Positions 1 to 7,808 of a DNA stretch of 64,000 bases are shown piece after piece (position 1 is the stretch's first letter; each line of letters starts with the position of its first letter). The notes below the pieces were generated by a model. The model worked only from the letters and a program-made list of their open reading frames with translations, had not been told where the DNA came from and ran no database searches. Origin of the DNA: Nocardia exalbida NBRC 100660 (GTDB taxonomy: Bacteria; Actinomycetota; Actinomycetes; Mycobacteriales; Mycobacteriaceae); contig NZ_BAFZ01000119.1 of NCBI RefSeq assembly GCF_000308575.1, forward strand, positions 243,225-307,224, written 5' to 3'. The position numbers and the translations under genes were made by a program.

Positions 1-642
1 GAGATCGGACGCGGTCCGGTCGTCGATGGTGCGGTAGGAATGCACCTCCACTCCGGCCGGTGGATCGGACGCGTCGAATTCGAGCCGGAACAGCGAGATG
101 CCCGCCTTGTCGCGCCGTTCACCGGAGGTGCGCGCGGTGATCAGCAGATCGGTGGCCAGCGGGGCGCCGGTCACCACGGTCTTCGCGCCGTCGAGCATCC
201 AGGCGTCGCCGTCGCGGCGGGCTGTGGTCGATACGTCGTGCAGCGCGTGCCCCGACGTCGGTTCCAGCGCGGCGAACGCGATGAGCGCGTCACCGGACAC
301 GATCCGGCGCAGCACGGCGTCGGCCTGCTCCCCGCCGGACCGCTCGAGCAGTCCGGCGCCGATCACGACGGTGTCCACGAACGGCTCGACCACCAGTGCC
401 CGGCCGAGCTCCTCGGCGATCACCATGAGTTCGACGGGGCCGCCGCCGGTGCCGTCCACCCGCTCGGGCAGCGTCGCGCCGAGAATGCCCAGTTCGTCGG
501 CGAATCCGCGCCAGACGGCGGGCTGCCAGCCCGACTCCGATTTCGCCGCGGCGCGGCTCTTCTCCAAGTCGTAGCGGGCGCCGAGGTATCCGGCGATCGC
601 GGAGCGGAGCATTTCCTGCTCGTCGGTAAGCGTGAAGTCCAT
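1..642 (-). CDS. acyl-CoA dehydrogenase, C-terminus cut by window edge
   Basis: The reverse frame is open from the ATG at 642 to the window edge, giving 214 codons. The protein begins MDFTLTDEQEMLRSAIAGYL, typical of the N-terminal helical domain of acyl-CoA dehydrogenases. It continues through the middle beta domain (LDGAKTVVTGAPLATDLLI). The start overlaps the stop of the upstream dehydrogenase by one base (TGATG), so the two are translationally coupled. Paired dehydrogenases of this kind commonly form heterotetramers in steroid or fatty-acid breakdown (family knowledge). The FAD-binding C-terminal domain is outside the window, so catalytic residues cannot be judged and the substrate is unknown. 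Confidence 0.9.
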   Translation of the reverse strand, partial: MDFTLTDEQEMLRSAIAGYLGARYDLEKSRAAAKSESGWQPAVWRGFADELGILGATLPERVDGTGGGPVELMVIAEELGRALVVEPFVDTVVIGAGLLERSGGEQADAVLRRIVSGDALIAFAALEPTSGHALHDVSTTARRDGDAWMLDGAKTVVTGAPLATDLLITARTSGERRDKAGISLFRLEFDASDPPAGVEVHSYRTIDDRTASDL

Positions 643-1871
643 CAGAGCCCCAATGCTGCTTTGGCGAGGATGTTTCGCTGAATCTCGTTGCTGCCCGCGT
701 AGATCGAGCCCGCTCGGTCGTTGAAGTACTTCAGCGGCGCGACGGCCTGCCAGTCCGCGCCGCTGTGGTAGCCGTCGGCAGGCGGCGTGAACTGGGCGAT
801 CGGCCCGCCCGGCTGGGTGGCGTGCGGCTGGTAGACGCGACCGCGCGGTCCCGCGGCTTCCAGCGCCAGCTCGGTGAGCTTCTGGCTGAGTTCGGTGCCG
901 AGGATCTTGAGTATGGAGGACGCGGGCCCCGGATTCTTGCCTTGCGCCATCGCGGAGAGCGTGCGGTATTCGAGGACTTCGAGCACCTCGGTGCGGATTC
1001 GCAGGTCCGCCAGCTTCGCCGCGAACGCGCGGTCGTCGATCAGCGGGTTGCCGTCCGGGCCGGGCTGCTGCGCGGCATTGACGGCGATGTCCTGGGCCAT
1101 GACCTGGAGCCACGGCGCCGCCGCTCCGCCGCGCTCGTGCACCAGCAGATACTTCGCGACGGTCCACCCGTCATCGATCCGGCCGAGCACATTGGTCTTG
1201 GGCACCCGCACGTTGTCGAAGAAGACCTGGTTCTGCACCTGCTCACCCGAGGTCATCACCAACGGCCGGATCTCGATGCCCGGCGCGGTCATGTCGATCA
1301 GCAGGAATGTGATGCCCTGCTGCTTCTTACCCGTGCGTGAGGTGCGCACCAGGCAGAAGATCCAATTCGCCTCTGTAGCGTGGGTGGTCCAGATCTTGCT
1401 GCCGGTGCACACGAAATCCTCGCCGTCGTCGACGGCGGCCATGGACAGCGCGGCCAGGTCGGATCCGGCCTCGGGCTCGGAGTAGCCCTGGCAGAAGAAG
1501 ACCTCGCCGGTGAGGATGCGCGGCAGGTAGAACGCCTTCTGCTCCTCGGTGCCGAACGCGATGATCGCGGGCGCCACCATCCTGATGCCCATCGGCGACA
1601 GCGCGGGCGCGCCGGCCAGCGCCGATTCCCGCTGGAAGATGTAGTGCTGGGTCAGGCTCCAGTCGCATCCGCCGTGTTCCACCGGCCAGGCGGGCGCCGC
1701 CCAGCCGCGCTCATGGAGGATGTGCTGCCATTCCATGCTCGCCTCGTGGTCGGGATACACGCTCGTCGCCAAGCGCCCGGCCCGCCGCAATTCCGGCGTC
1801 AGCTTCGCGGCGAGGAATTCCCGCACCTCGTCCCGAAACGCCAGATCCCCCGCTGACCAGTCGTAATCCAT
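642..1871 (-). CDS. acyl-CoA dehydrogenase (first gene of coupled pair)
   Basis: This 409-aa protein is full length for an acyl-CoA dehydrogenase, an FAD enzyme that introduces an alpha,beta double bond into acyl-CoA. Visible family marks are GYSEPEAGSDLAAL in the middle domain, the WTTHA strand, and the C-terminal YAGSNEIQRNILAKAALGL segment that contacts FAD. It is the upstream member of a TGATG-coupled pair with the gene ending at the window edge. In actinobacteria such alpha/beta pairs often act on steroid side chains or branched acyl-CoAs, but nothing here fixes the substrate. The frame starts at an ATG with TGGGAGGGCAG upstream as a plausible ribosome site. Confidence 0.92.
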   Translation of the reverse strand: MDYDWSAGDLAFRDEVREFLAAKLTPELRRAGRLATSVYPDHEASMEWQHILHERGWAAPAWPVEHGGCDWSLTQHYIFQRESALAGAPALSPMGIRMVAPAIIAFGTEEQKAFYLPRILTGEVFFCQGYSEPEAGSDLAALSMAAVDDGEDFVCTGSKIWTTHATEANWIFCLVRTSRTGKKQQGITFLLIDMTAPGIEIRPLVMTSGEQVQNQVFFDNVRVPKTNVLGRIDDGWTVAKYLLVHERGGAAAPWLQVMAQDIAVNAAQQPGPDGNPLIDDRAFAAKLADLRIRTEVLEVLEYRTLSAMAQGKNPGPASSILKILGTELSQKLTELALEAAGPRGRVYQPHATQPGGPIAQFTPPADGYHSGADWQAVAPLKYFNDRAGSIYAGSNEIQRNILAKAALGL

Positions 1872-2066
1872 CTGCCCTCCCAGAGGGTGTGCACCGTTGC
1901 TTCCGTGGCGAATATCCCGCCACCACGAGACAGAATGTACGGCCGCTTCTCTCAGCGAGTCAAACTGACGTCACACGCCCGCAGATTCCCGGCGCAGGCG
2001 TGCCGACCGCCGCCGGCAGCCGGGCCCGCATCACGGACCCGGCTACCGATGGGCACACCTGGAGCA

Positions 2067-2528
2067 TCAGCCGCAGGAACTCGGTTCACCGATCTTGACC
2101 ACCGACAACACCGCCTCGCCTTCGCCGATCAACGATCCCGGCGCGGGCGCCTGCGCCACCACGATCCAGTTCCGGTCCATTACCTGCATGCGCCCCTTCC
2201 CGGTCGCGTCCTTGGATCGGGAGAAGAAGACACCGGCCGCCTGGATCGTGTCCTGCGCATCCTGCAAGTTCATGCACACGACGTTCGGCATAGGGGCACG
2301 GGAAACAGCCGGTTGCGAGGCCTGCGCAGGAGGAGGCATCGATGCCGCGGGAGCGGCAGGCGCCGCCGGGGCAGGCACCGTTGCAGTGGATGTCGACGAG
2401 GCGATCACAGCGCTTCGACCGGCCGGAGTCGCGGAGGTTCGTTGCGACGTCGAGTGGTCCTTGCCGTTATCTCCGACAGCACTGCCGATCGCGCCCAGGG
2501 CCAGCAGGCCGCCTAGGACGGCCGCCAC
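2067..2528 (-). CDS. PASTA-domain membrane-anchored protein, N-terminus uncertain
   Basis: The only start codon in frame is a GTG at 2528, giving 153 aa. The protein has a hydrophobic segment (AAVLGGLLALGAIGSAVG), a Thr/Ser/Ala/Pro-rich linker, and a C-terminal PASTA-like domain starting MPNVVCMNLQDAQDTIQAAG and ending near VLSVVKIGEP. PASTA domains bind peptidoglycan or muropeptides in other proteins, so an extracytoplasmic wall-sensing role is plausible but inferred. Codons directly upstream in the same frame spell a basic, Trp-rich pre-membrane stretch (QQPWKKRTPLWVWV) with no ATG/GTG/TTG before the TGA of the upstream gene. The N-terminus therefore looks shortened. The gene lies 75 bp after the YdcF-like gene on the same strand. 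Confidence 0.7.
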   Translation of the reverse strand: MAAVLGGLLALGAIGSAVGDNGKDHSTSQRTSATPAGRSAVIASSTSTATVPAPAAPAAPAASMPPPAQASQPAVSRAPMPNVVCMNLQDAQDTIQAAGVFFSRSKDATGKGRMQVMDRNWIVVAQAPAPGSLIGEGEAVLSVVKIGEPSSCG

Positions 2529-2603
2529 CCATACCCACAGCGGCGTCCGCTTCTTCCATGGCTGCTGCCCGGTAGATCGGCGGTGGCGGGCAGGGTCAAG
2601 CGG

Positions 2604-3143
2604 TCAACAGTCCTCGAAGAAGGCTTTCGCGAAGCCCACGGATTGGTAGGCGTAGTCGTAAGCCCAACGGGGGAGGGAGAGGTCGGGTTCGGGGTCGGCG
2701 AAGAGGAGTTCTCCGTCCCAGCACCTCCGCAGGATGTAGCGGGCGCGGGAGATGTGCGGAGTAAAGGTGACGACGATGACTCGGCGCCAGTTGTTGGCGC
2801 GGGCGAGGCGGGCCAATTCACGGCCCTCGCCGCGAGTGGTGCGCGGCGACGGGTCGAAGCACAGGACCTCGAAGCTGTAGCCGCCGTGGCAGATCCGGTT
2901 CAGCACGGCGCTGTTCTCGTAGGGATCGGAGAACAGCACGCGCGGCGCGTACCCCTCGCGCGCCAGGCGCAGGCCCAACTGTTCACGGCCGTCGTGCGCC
3001 CCGCCCAAGACGAGAACGGCATCCGCCGGAGCGGGCGGGTCGGTGCGCGGACGCACGTACACCGGCCACAGCGCGACCGTCGCGACGACCACCGCCAGAC
3101 CGGCGCCGAGCACGGTCCAGGCCCATCGATGACGTCGCACCAC
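2604..3143 (-). CDS. YdcF/SanA-like (DUF218) membrane protein
   Basis: A 179-aa protein from the GTG at 3143; a longer reading from 3263 would run into the divergent ugd promoter and adds unlikely low-complexity sequence. An N-terminal membrane segment (WTVLGAGLAVVVATVALWPVYV) is followed by the DUF218 core: ADAVLVLGGAHDGREQLGLRLAREG, then VLFSDPYENSA, and RRVIVVTFTPHISRARYILRR near the C-terminus. DUF218 proteins (YdcF, SanA, ElyC) act in envelope homeostasis. Some bind SAM, but the reaction is not established. It is divergent from ugd and followed by the PASTA gene, so an envelope link is reasonable. Confidence 0.8.
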   Translation of the reverse strand: MVRRHRWAWTVLGAGLAVVVATVALWPVYVRPRTDPPAPADAVLVLGGAHDGREQLGLRLAREGYAPRVLFSDPYENSAVLNRICHGGYSFEVLCFDPSPRTTRGEGRELARLARANNWRRVIVVTFTPHISRARYILRRCWDGELLFADPEPDLSLPRWAYDYAYQSVGFAKAFFEDC

Positions 3144-3285
3144 GCCGATGCTAGCGAAGCCACGACGACCGTTGCGCCAGGTCAGGGCACCCGCTCCGGC
3201 GCCGTCGCCGCATGTACATCTGCTGTTGCCCCGACCCTTGCCTCGCTGACGTGGCGTGGCCACCGGCGGGGCTTACCAATCGATC

Positions 3286-4608
3286 ATGCGATGCACAGTC
3301 TTCGGAACCGGGTATCTCGGGGCCACGCACGCGGCGTGCATGGCCGAACTCGGGCACGACGTCATCGGAGTGGACGTGGACCCGGGCAAGGTCGCGAAGC
3401 TGTCCGACGGAGTGGTGCCGTTCTACGAACCGGGCCTGGAGGGTGTGCTGCGCCGCAACCTCGATGCGGGCCGCCTGCGGTTCACCACCTCCTACGCCGA
3501 GGCGGCGGCGCACGCGGAGGTGCACTTCCTCGGCGTGGGCACCCCGCAGAAGAAGGGTGAGTACGCTGCCGACCTGAAGTACGTGCACGCGGTGGTGGAC
3601 ACGCTCGCCCCGCTGCTGGAGCGCCCCTCGGTGATCATCGGCAAGTCCACGGTCCCGGTCGGCACGGCGGCCGCGCTCGGATCACGCGCCCGGGCACTGA
3701 GTTCCGCCGACATCGAGGTGGCGTGGAATCCGGAGTTCCTCCGGGAAGGCTTCGCGGTCAAGGACACCTTGCGGCCGGACCGGCTGGTTCTCGGCGTCGA
3801 CCGGGAACGCGCCGCCGCCGGATGGGTGGAGGACCTGGTACGCGAGATATACGCCGACCTGATCACCGCCGAGGTGCCGTTCTTGCTGACCGACCTGGCC
3901 ACAGCGGAATTGGTGAAGGTTTCGGCGAACGCCTTCCTGGCGACGAAGATTTCGTTCATCAACGCGGTGTCGGAGGTGTGCGAAGCGACCGGCGCCGACG
4001 TGACGATGCTGGCCGACGCGCTCGGCTACGACGCGCGCATCGGCCGCCGATTCCTCAACGCGGGCCTCGGCTTCGGCGGCGGGTGTCTGCCGAAGGACAT
4101 CCGCGCGTTCATGGCCCGCTCCGGTGAGCTCGGCGCCGATCACGCCGTCGCCTTCCTGCGCGAGGTGGACAACATCAATATGCGCCGCCGTACCAAGGTG
4201 GTCGACATGGCCGCCCGTGCCTGCGGCGGCTCGCTGCTCGGGGCCAACGTCGCGGTGCTCGGCGCGGCTTTCAAACCGGAATCCGACGACGTGCGCGACT
4301 CCCCCGCGCTGAATGTGGCCGGCATGATCCAGCTGCACGGGGCGGTGGTGACCGTCTACGACCCCAAGGCGCTGGAGAATTCGCGGCGCGTGTTCCCCAC
4401 CCTGAACTACGCGACCTCGGTCGCCGAGGCGTGCGAACGCGCCGACGTGGTGCTCGTGCTCACCGAGTGGGACGAATTCACCGCCCTGCGCCCGCGGGAT
4501 CTGGAGGGCGTGGTGCGCGCCCGCTCGATCATCGACGGCCGGAACTGTCTCAATCGTGCCACCTGGAGAGCAGCCGGATGGGTGTACGCGGGACTCGGCA
4601 CACCGTAG
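3286..4608 (+). CDS. ugd: UDP-glucose 6-dehydrogenase
   Basis: A 440-aa enzyme that oxidises UDP-glucose twice with NAD+ to UDP-glucuronate, a precursor for wall and capsular polysaccharide. It starts MRCTVFGTGYLGATHA, with the Rossmann GxGYLG loop at residues 7-12. The middle has WNPEFLREGFAV and the substrate helix ELVKVSANAFLATKISFINAVSE. The catalytic cysteine is Cys267 in GFGGGCLPKDIRAF. The C-terminal domain carries VLGAAFKPESDDVRDSPA. The ATG at 3286 is chosen because it places the Rossmann strand at the N-terminus; a longer frame from 3256 adds ten unsupported residues. In M. tuberculosis the homologue (Rv0322) also sits near dcd, which is 6.6 kb away here. Confidence 0.96.
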   Translation: MRCTVFGTGYLGATHAACMAELGHDVIGVDVDPGKVAKLSDGVVPFYEPGLEGVLRRNLDAGRLRFTTSYAEAAAHAEVHFLGVGTPQKKGEYAADLKYVHAVVDTLAPLLERPSVIIGKSTVPVGTAAALGSRARALSSADIEVAWNPEFLREGFAVKDTLRPDRLVLGVDRERAAAGWVEDLVREIYADLITAEVPFLLTDLATAELVKVSANAFLATKISFINAVSEVCEATGADVTMLADALGYDARIGRRFLNAGLGFGGGCLPKDIRAFMARSGELGADHAVAFLREVDNINMRRRTKVVDMAARACGGSLLGANVAVLGAAFKPESDDVRDSPALNVAGMIQLHGAVVTVYDPKALENSRRVFPTLNYATSVAEACERADVVLVLTEWDEFTALRPRDLEGVVRARSIIDGRNCLNRATWRAAGWVYAGLGTP

Positions 4609-4758
4609 AGTTGCGGGGCGAGGCGGGCTACTGCCAGACAGATGACCAGTCCGCCCTAAGCACAGCTGATCGCCGGCGGTAGGGTCCGTCCAGCGGGCCT
4701 CCGCCGACGGACGGCGCAGGCTCGCATGTCGTGCAGTGTGAAACGAGATGGGCAGCTG

Positions 4759-6066
4759 ATGAGTTCGGTACTGGGAGTTTCGGTGGGGGCCGGCGCTGTC
4801 CGTATGGCGCGACCACACGCCGACAACCCACACGGACATGTCTCCCCACATTCCTTCGATCTGCAGACCATTGCGGTTGTCGACCAGAGCGTGGAAGAGC
4901 TGGCTGCCGAAGCCATCGGCGTCACCCTGGAAGCCACGCCGGGGATCGGCGCCACCGCGATCGCCTACCGCAGTGAGCAGCACGCCCGCGCCATTCGCGC
5001 GGCCATGGCGCGTCAGCAGCTGACCAATTACGAACTCGTGCCGGAGATCGCGGCGGCACTCGAGTTCGCGCAGGCCACCGGCGATATCCGGGGCATCTCC
5101 TCGCTGGTCGTCTACGACCTGGGCAGCTCGGGCCTGACGGTGAGCGTGGTCGACACCCACTCCCGCGAGGTGCGCCACAGCGAGCGCACCAGCGACATCA
5201 GCGGTGACTATCTCGACTCGTTGATTCGGGAGCAGCAGATCGCCTCCGGGCGGATCGCGCATCCGCCGAACGCCGCGGGCCTGGCCGCCCTGGACGCGCT
5301 GTGCCGGGAGGCGAAGGAGCAGCTGACCAGCAACACCGCGGTGGCGCTGCCGAGCGAGCAGGGGCTGGTCCTGCTCGCGCAGGAGAACTTCGAATCGTTG
5401 ATCATGCTGGCGATCGAGTCATCGGCGCGGATGGCACGCGACGTGATCGTGCGCTCGGACCGCCCCGTGCACGGTGTGCTGGCCATCGGCGGTTGCGCCC
5501 GGATCCCGTTGGTGGCCAAGGTGCTCGAACGCTGGATGGGCGTGCCCGTCATCGTGCCGGACAGCCCGGAGACCGTGATGGCCCGCGGCGCCGCGCTGCT
5601 GGCCAGACCGGTGCGCAAGGAGACTCCCGCCGCGAGCGCCGCGCTGGACGACGAGCTGTCGCCCGCCTGGTTGGCCGCCCCCGCCCAGCGGGGCAGACGC
5701 GAGATCAGCGGGGCCGTACTGACGGTCAGCGCGCTGGCCGTGGTCGCCGCGATCGGCCTCGGCCTCGGCTACGGACCGCAGGTGCTGGAACGGGATTCGC
5801 ACACCAGCGAGGGCTCGCCGTCGTTATCGCCGACCACCGCACCGCGCACGACCAGCTTGGATCCACAGATCGCCGTCGCGCCGGGTACCACGGAGTCGCC
5901 CGCCCACGAGTCGGTCGCCGCGCCGCCGCCGAACCGGCGCCAGACCACCAGCGAGGCGCCGCCGACGCCCGGCCCGAACACCATCGTGGTGCCCGGCCTT
6001 CCGCCGATCGTGGTCCCCACGATCCCGCCGGAGGTCTTCCCCTTCCCTCCCCCACCGCCACGCTGA
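4759..6066 (+). CDS. Hsp70-like ATPase domain protein with membrane anchor and Pro/Thr-rich tail
   Basis: From ATG 4759 the protein is about 435 aa; an alternative ATG lies at 4726. It has an actin/Hsp70-type ATPase fold: LGVSVGAGAVRMARP as a divergent phosphate loop, SLVVYDLGSSGLTVSVVD as phosphate 2, and GVLAIGGCARIPLVAKVLE as the adenosine motif. There is no Hsp70 peptide-binding domain. Instead a transmembrane helix (VLTVSALAVVAAIGLGLGYG) follows, then roughly 100 residues rich in Pro and Thr ending in PPPPPR, probably outside the cell. Such anchored Hsp70-like proteins are common in mycolata, with unknown role. Chaperone activity should not be assumed. Confidence 0.85.
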   Translation: MSSVLGVSVGAGAVRMARPHADNPHGHVSPHSFDLQTIAVVDQSVEELAAEAIGVTLEATPGIGATAIAYRSEQHARAIRAAMARQQLTNYELVPEIAAALEFAQATGDIRGISSLVVYDLGSSGLTVSVVDTHSREVRHSERTSDISGDYLDSLIREQQIASGRIAHPPNAAGLAALDALCREAKEQLTSNTAVALPSEQGLVLLAQENFESLIMLAIESSARMARDVIVRSDRPVHGVLAIGGCARIPLVAKVLERWMGVPVIVPDSPETVMARGAALLARPVRKETPAASAALDDELSPAWLAAPAQRGRREISGAVLTVSALAVVAAIGLGLGYGPQVLERDSHTSEGSPSLSPTTAPRTTSLDPQIAVAPGTTESPAHESVAAPPPNRRQTTSEAPPTPGPNTIVVPGLPPIVVPTIPPEVFPFPPPPPR

Positions 6067-6115
6067 GCGAGCGATCGCGCGACCGAGGGCACCGTGAAAT
6101 CAGACACTGACGTGC

Positions 6116-6180
6116 CGGACGCGGGGGCGGTGACGTTCAGGCCCTGGCGTGCCGGGCTCGGCGCGGACGCGGGGGCGGTG
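6116..6180. repeat. 17-bp exact direct repeat at the end of the YibE/F gene
   Basis: CGGACGCGGGGGCGGTG occurs at 6116-6132 and again at 6164-6180, 48 bp apart. The first copy is intergenic and the second encodes part of the Pro/Arg-rich C-terminus of the YibE/F protein. This suggests a local duplication that reshaped the end of that gene. Confidence 0.7.
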
Positions 6181-7417
6181 TGGGCTCTTTGGCCTTGAAC
6201 GGCCGGGCCAGCAGCACCGCGATGCCCGTGGTCAACGGCACCGACAACGCCAGCGCGATACCGCCGACCGCCGAGCGCGCGATCTCGATGGCCACCGCGT
6301 CACCGGTCAGCACGTCGCGGATCGACCGTCCCGCCACGCTGAACAGCAGCAGCAGCGGCAGCGCCCCACCGGCGTAGGCCAGCACCAGCGTGTAGACGGT
6401 GCTGGCGATGTGGTCGCGCCCCACGCGCATGGCGGCGGCGAAAACCTCGCGCCGGGAGGCCGATTCGTCGAGGGCGGCCAGCTCGAACGCGGCCGACGCC
6501 TGCGTGATCGTCACGTCGTTGAGCACACCGAGCGAACCGATGATGAACCCGGCCAGCAGCAGGCCGGTGATGCTGACGTGCTCGATGTAGGTCGCGACGT
6601 TCGTGTTCTGTTCCTCGGAAAGCCCGGTCAGATGGGTGATCTCGATGGTGAGCCAGGACAGCGCGGCGGCGAGCAGCATCGAGGTCAGCGTGCCCAGCAG
6701 CGCCGAACTGGTGCGCAGGTTCACCCCGTGGGCCAGATACAGCACCGCGTAGAGGATCAGGGAGCCCGCGACCAACGCGACGGGGATCGCGGGTTTGCCG
6801 TCGAGCAAGGCGGGCAGCAGGAACATCACCAGCACCGCGAAGGCGAACACCAGGCCCAAGAGCGCACGGACGCCGCGCCAGCGCGCTACCGCGATGATCA
6901 CCACCACGAAAACCACGACGATCAGCGTGAGCGGCATCCCGCGTGAGTAGTCCTCGAACGAGTACAGCGGCGTGCCGCTCGGATCGGTCTGGCGGACCAA
7001 TCGCAGTTCGTCGCCCGCGTGCAGGTCGGGTTGCCCTGGGCCCGGGGCGATCTCCAGCAACGTGCGGTTGCCCTTGTGCGGCCCGGACTCGATCGAGATC
7101 AGGCTGCGCTGGCAGGTGTAGGCGGTGCTGCGCGGTGGCTCGGGCTTCTCGACGAACACCTTGCCCAGCGACGGGCTGCCGCACGGACCGACATCTTGCA
7201 GCACCACGGTGCCCGCCTCGGTCTGCACCGCGCCGCCGCCCGCGTTCTGCATCGGCAGCGGGATGTCGATGTGCTGCTTGCTCGGCCACAGCACGATCGC
7301 GGCGATGACGACGACGACCCCGATCACGGTCAGTAACCCGACGACCACGCGCGCCGCGGTCGCGCCGATCGCGATCGGCCCCGAATGATCGTGGTGATGG
7401 TGGTGGTGGTCGCTCAC
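6137..7417 (-). CDS. YibE/F family multipass membrane protein with His-rich N-terminus
   Basis: A 426-aa integral membrane protein. After one N-terminal helix (ARVVVGLLTVIGVVVVIAAIVLW) comes an extracytoplasmic domain of about 120 residues, then about seven more helices. These include the family segments LYLAHGVNLRTSSALLGTL and GFIIGSLGVLNDVTITQASAAFEL. YibE/F proteins are thought to be transporters, but the substrate is not established. The N-terminus reads MSDHHHHHHDHSG, a natural run of six histidines plus one, which suggests metal binding at the cytoplasmic face. The C-terminus is rich in Pro and Arg and contains a locally repeated 17-mer. It converges on the Hsp70-like gene. Confidence 0.9.
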   Translation of the reverse strand: MSDHHHHHHDHSGPIAIGATAARVVVGLLTVIGVVVVIAAIVLWPSKQHIDIPLPMQNAGGGAVQTEAGTVVLQDVGPCGSPSLGKVFVEKPEPPRSTAYTCQRSLISIESGPHKGNRTLLEIAPGPGQPDLHAGDELRLVRQTDPSGTPLYSFEDYSRGMPLTLIVVVFVVVIIAVARWRGVRALLGLVFAFAVLVMFLLPALLDGKPAIPVALVAGSLILYAVLYLAHGVNLRTSSALLGTLTSMLLAAALSWLTIEITHLTGLSEEQNTNVATYIEHVSITGLLLAGFIIGSLGVLNDVTITQASAAFELAALDESASRREVFAAAMRVGRDHIASTVYTLVLAYAGGALPLLLLFSVAGRSIRDVLTGDAVAIEIARSAVGGIALALSVPLTTGIAVLLARPFKAKEPTPPPRPRRARHARA

Positions 7418-7554
7418 CGCGCTCCTACCTGTCAGATGTGGTTCTGCCCGGAGCGAGCCTAAAGGATTTCATTTTCAAGACCGTCGCGGCGTCGCCGAAC
7501 ACAGTGGATACACGGCCAGAGCGATCCGATCGAAAAAGAAAGGGATTTTAGAGG

Positions 7555-7589
7555 GGGCGGCGGAGAGCAGGGGGATGTCTCCGCCGCCC
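7555..7589 (-). terminator. 12-bp perfect hairpin, probable terminator of the aminotransferase transcript
   Basis: GGGCGGCGGAGA (7555-7566) pairs with TCTCCGCCGCCC (7578-7589) across an 11-nt loop. Read on the minus strand the stem is followed by CCCTCTAAAATCCCTTTC, a loose U-rich tail. It lies 220 bp downstream of the aminotransferase stop, so a processing or regulatory role is also possible. Confidence 0.5.
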
Positions 7590-7601
7590 GCAGGGCAGGC
7601 G

Positions 7602-7656
7602 GCCCAGGGGGGTAGGCGGCCTAACCCGAGGCCGGATGTGCCCAGGGGGGGTAGGC
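7602..7656. repeat. tandem G-rich direct repeat
   Basis: GCCCAGGGGGGTAGGC at 7602-7617 is repeated at 7640-7656 with one additional G, 38 bp apart, or about 3.6 helical turns. The function is unknown; regulator half-sites are one option. Confidence 0.5.
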
Positions 7657-7808
7657 AATCCGACCAGGCACTCAGAGTGCCGAGAACCACTGTACACAAA
7701 AGTACTTCTTTTGCGCTAGTTAGTCGCCAAACCCGACATGTATCCGTACATCGAGTTTGTTTACCGGCTGGAAGCCGGGCGATTATATGGTTCGCAGCCA
7801 ACTTCTCA

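Larger units (their letters stand above)
7418..7808. other. 391-bp intergenic region with hairpin and short direct repeats
   Basis: No gene is supported. The stretch 7660-7810 is noticeably A+T-richer than its surroundings. It holds a 12-bp perfect hairpin (7555-7589) and two copies of GCCCAGGGGGGTAGGC (7602 and 7640, the second with one extra G). It separates the aminotransferase end from the yibEF start, both on the minus strand, so it should contain a terminator for the first and a promoter for the second. I could not fix the promoter. Confidence 0.6.

Noticed and set aside
4759..6066. A true DnaK chaperone
   Set aside because: No substrate-binding domain; the C-terminus is a membrane helix plus Pro/Thr-rich tail.
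7475..7801. 108-codon minus-strand frame in the yibEF upstream region
   Set aside because: It runs through the hairpin and G-rich repeats, has unlikely composition and no ribosome site.
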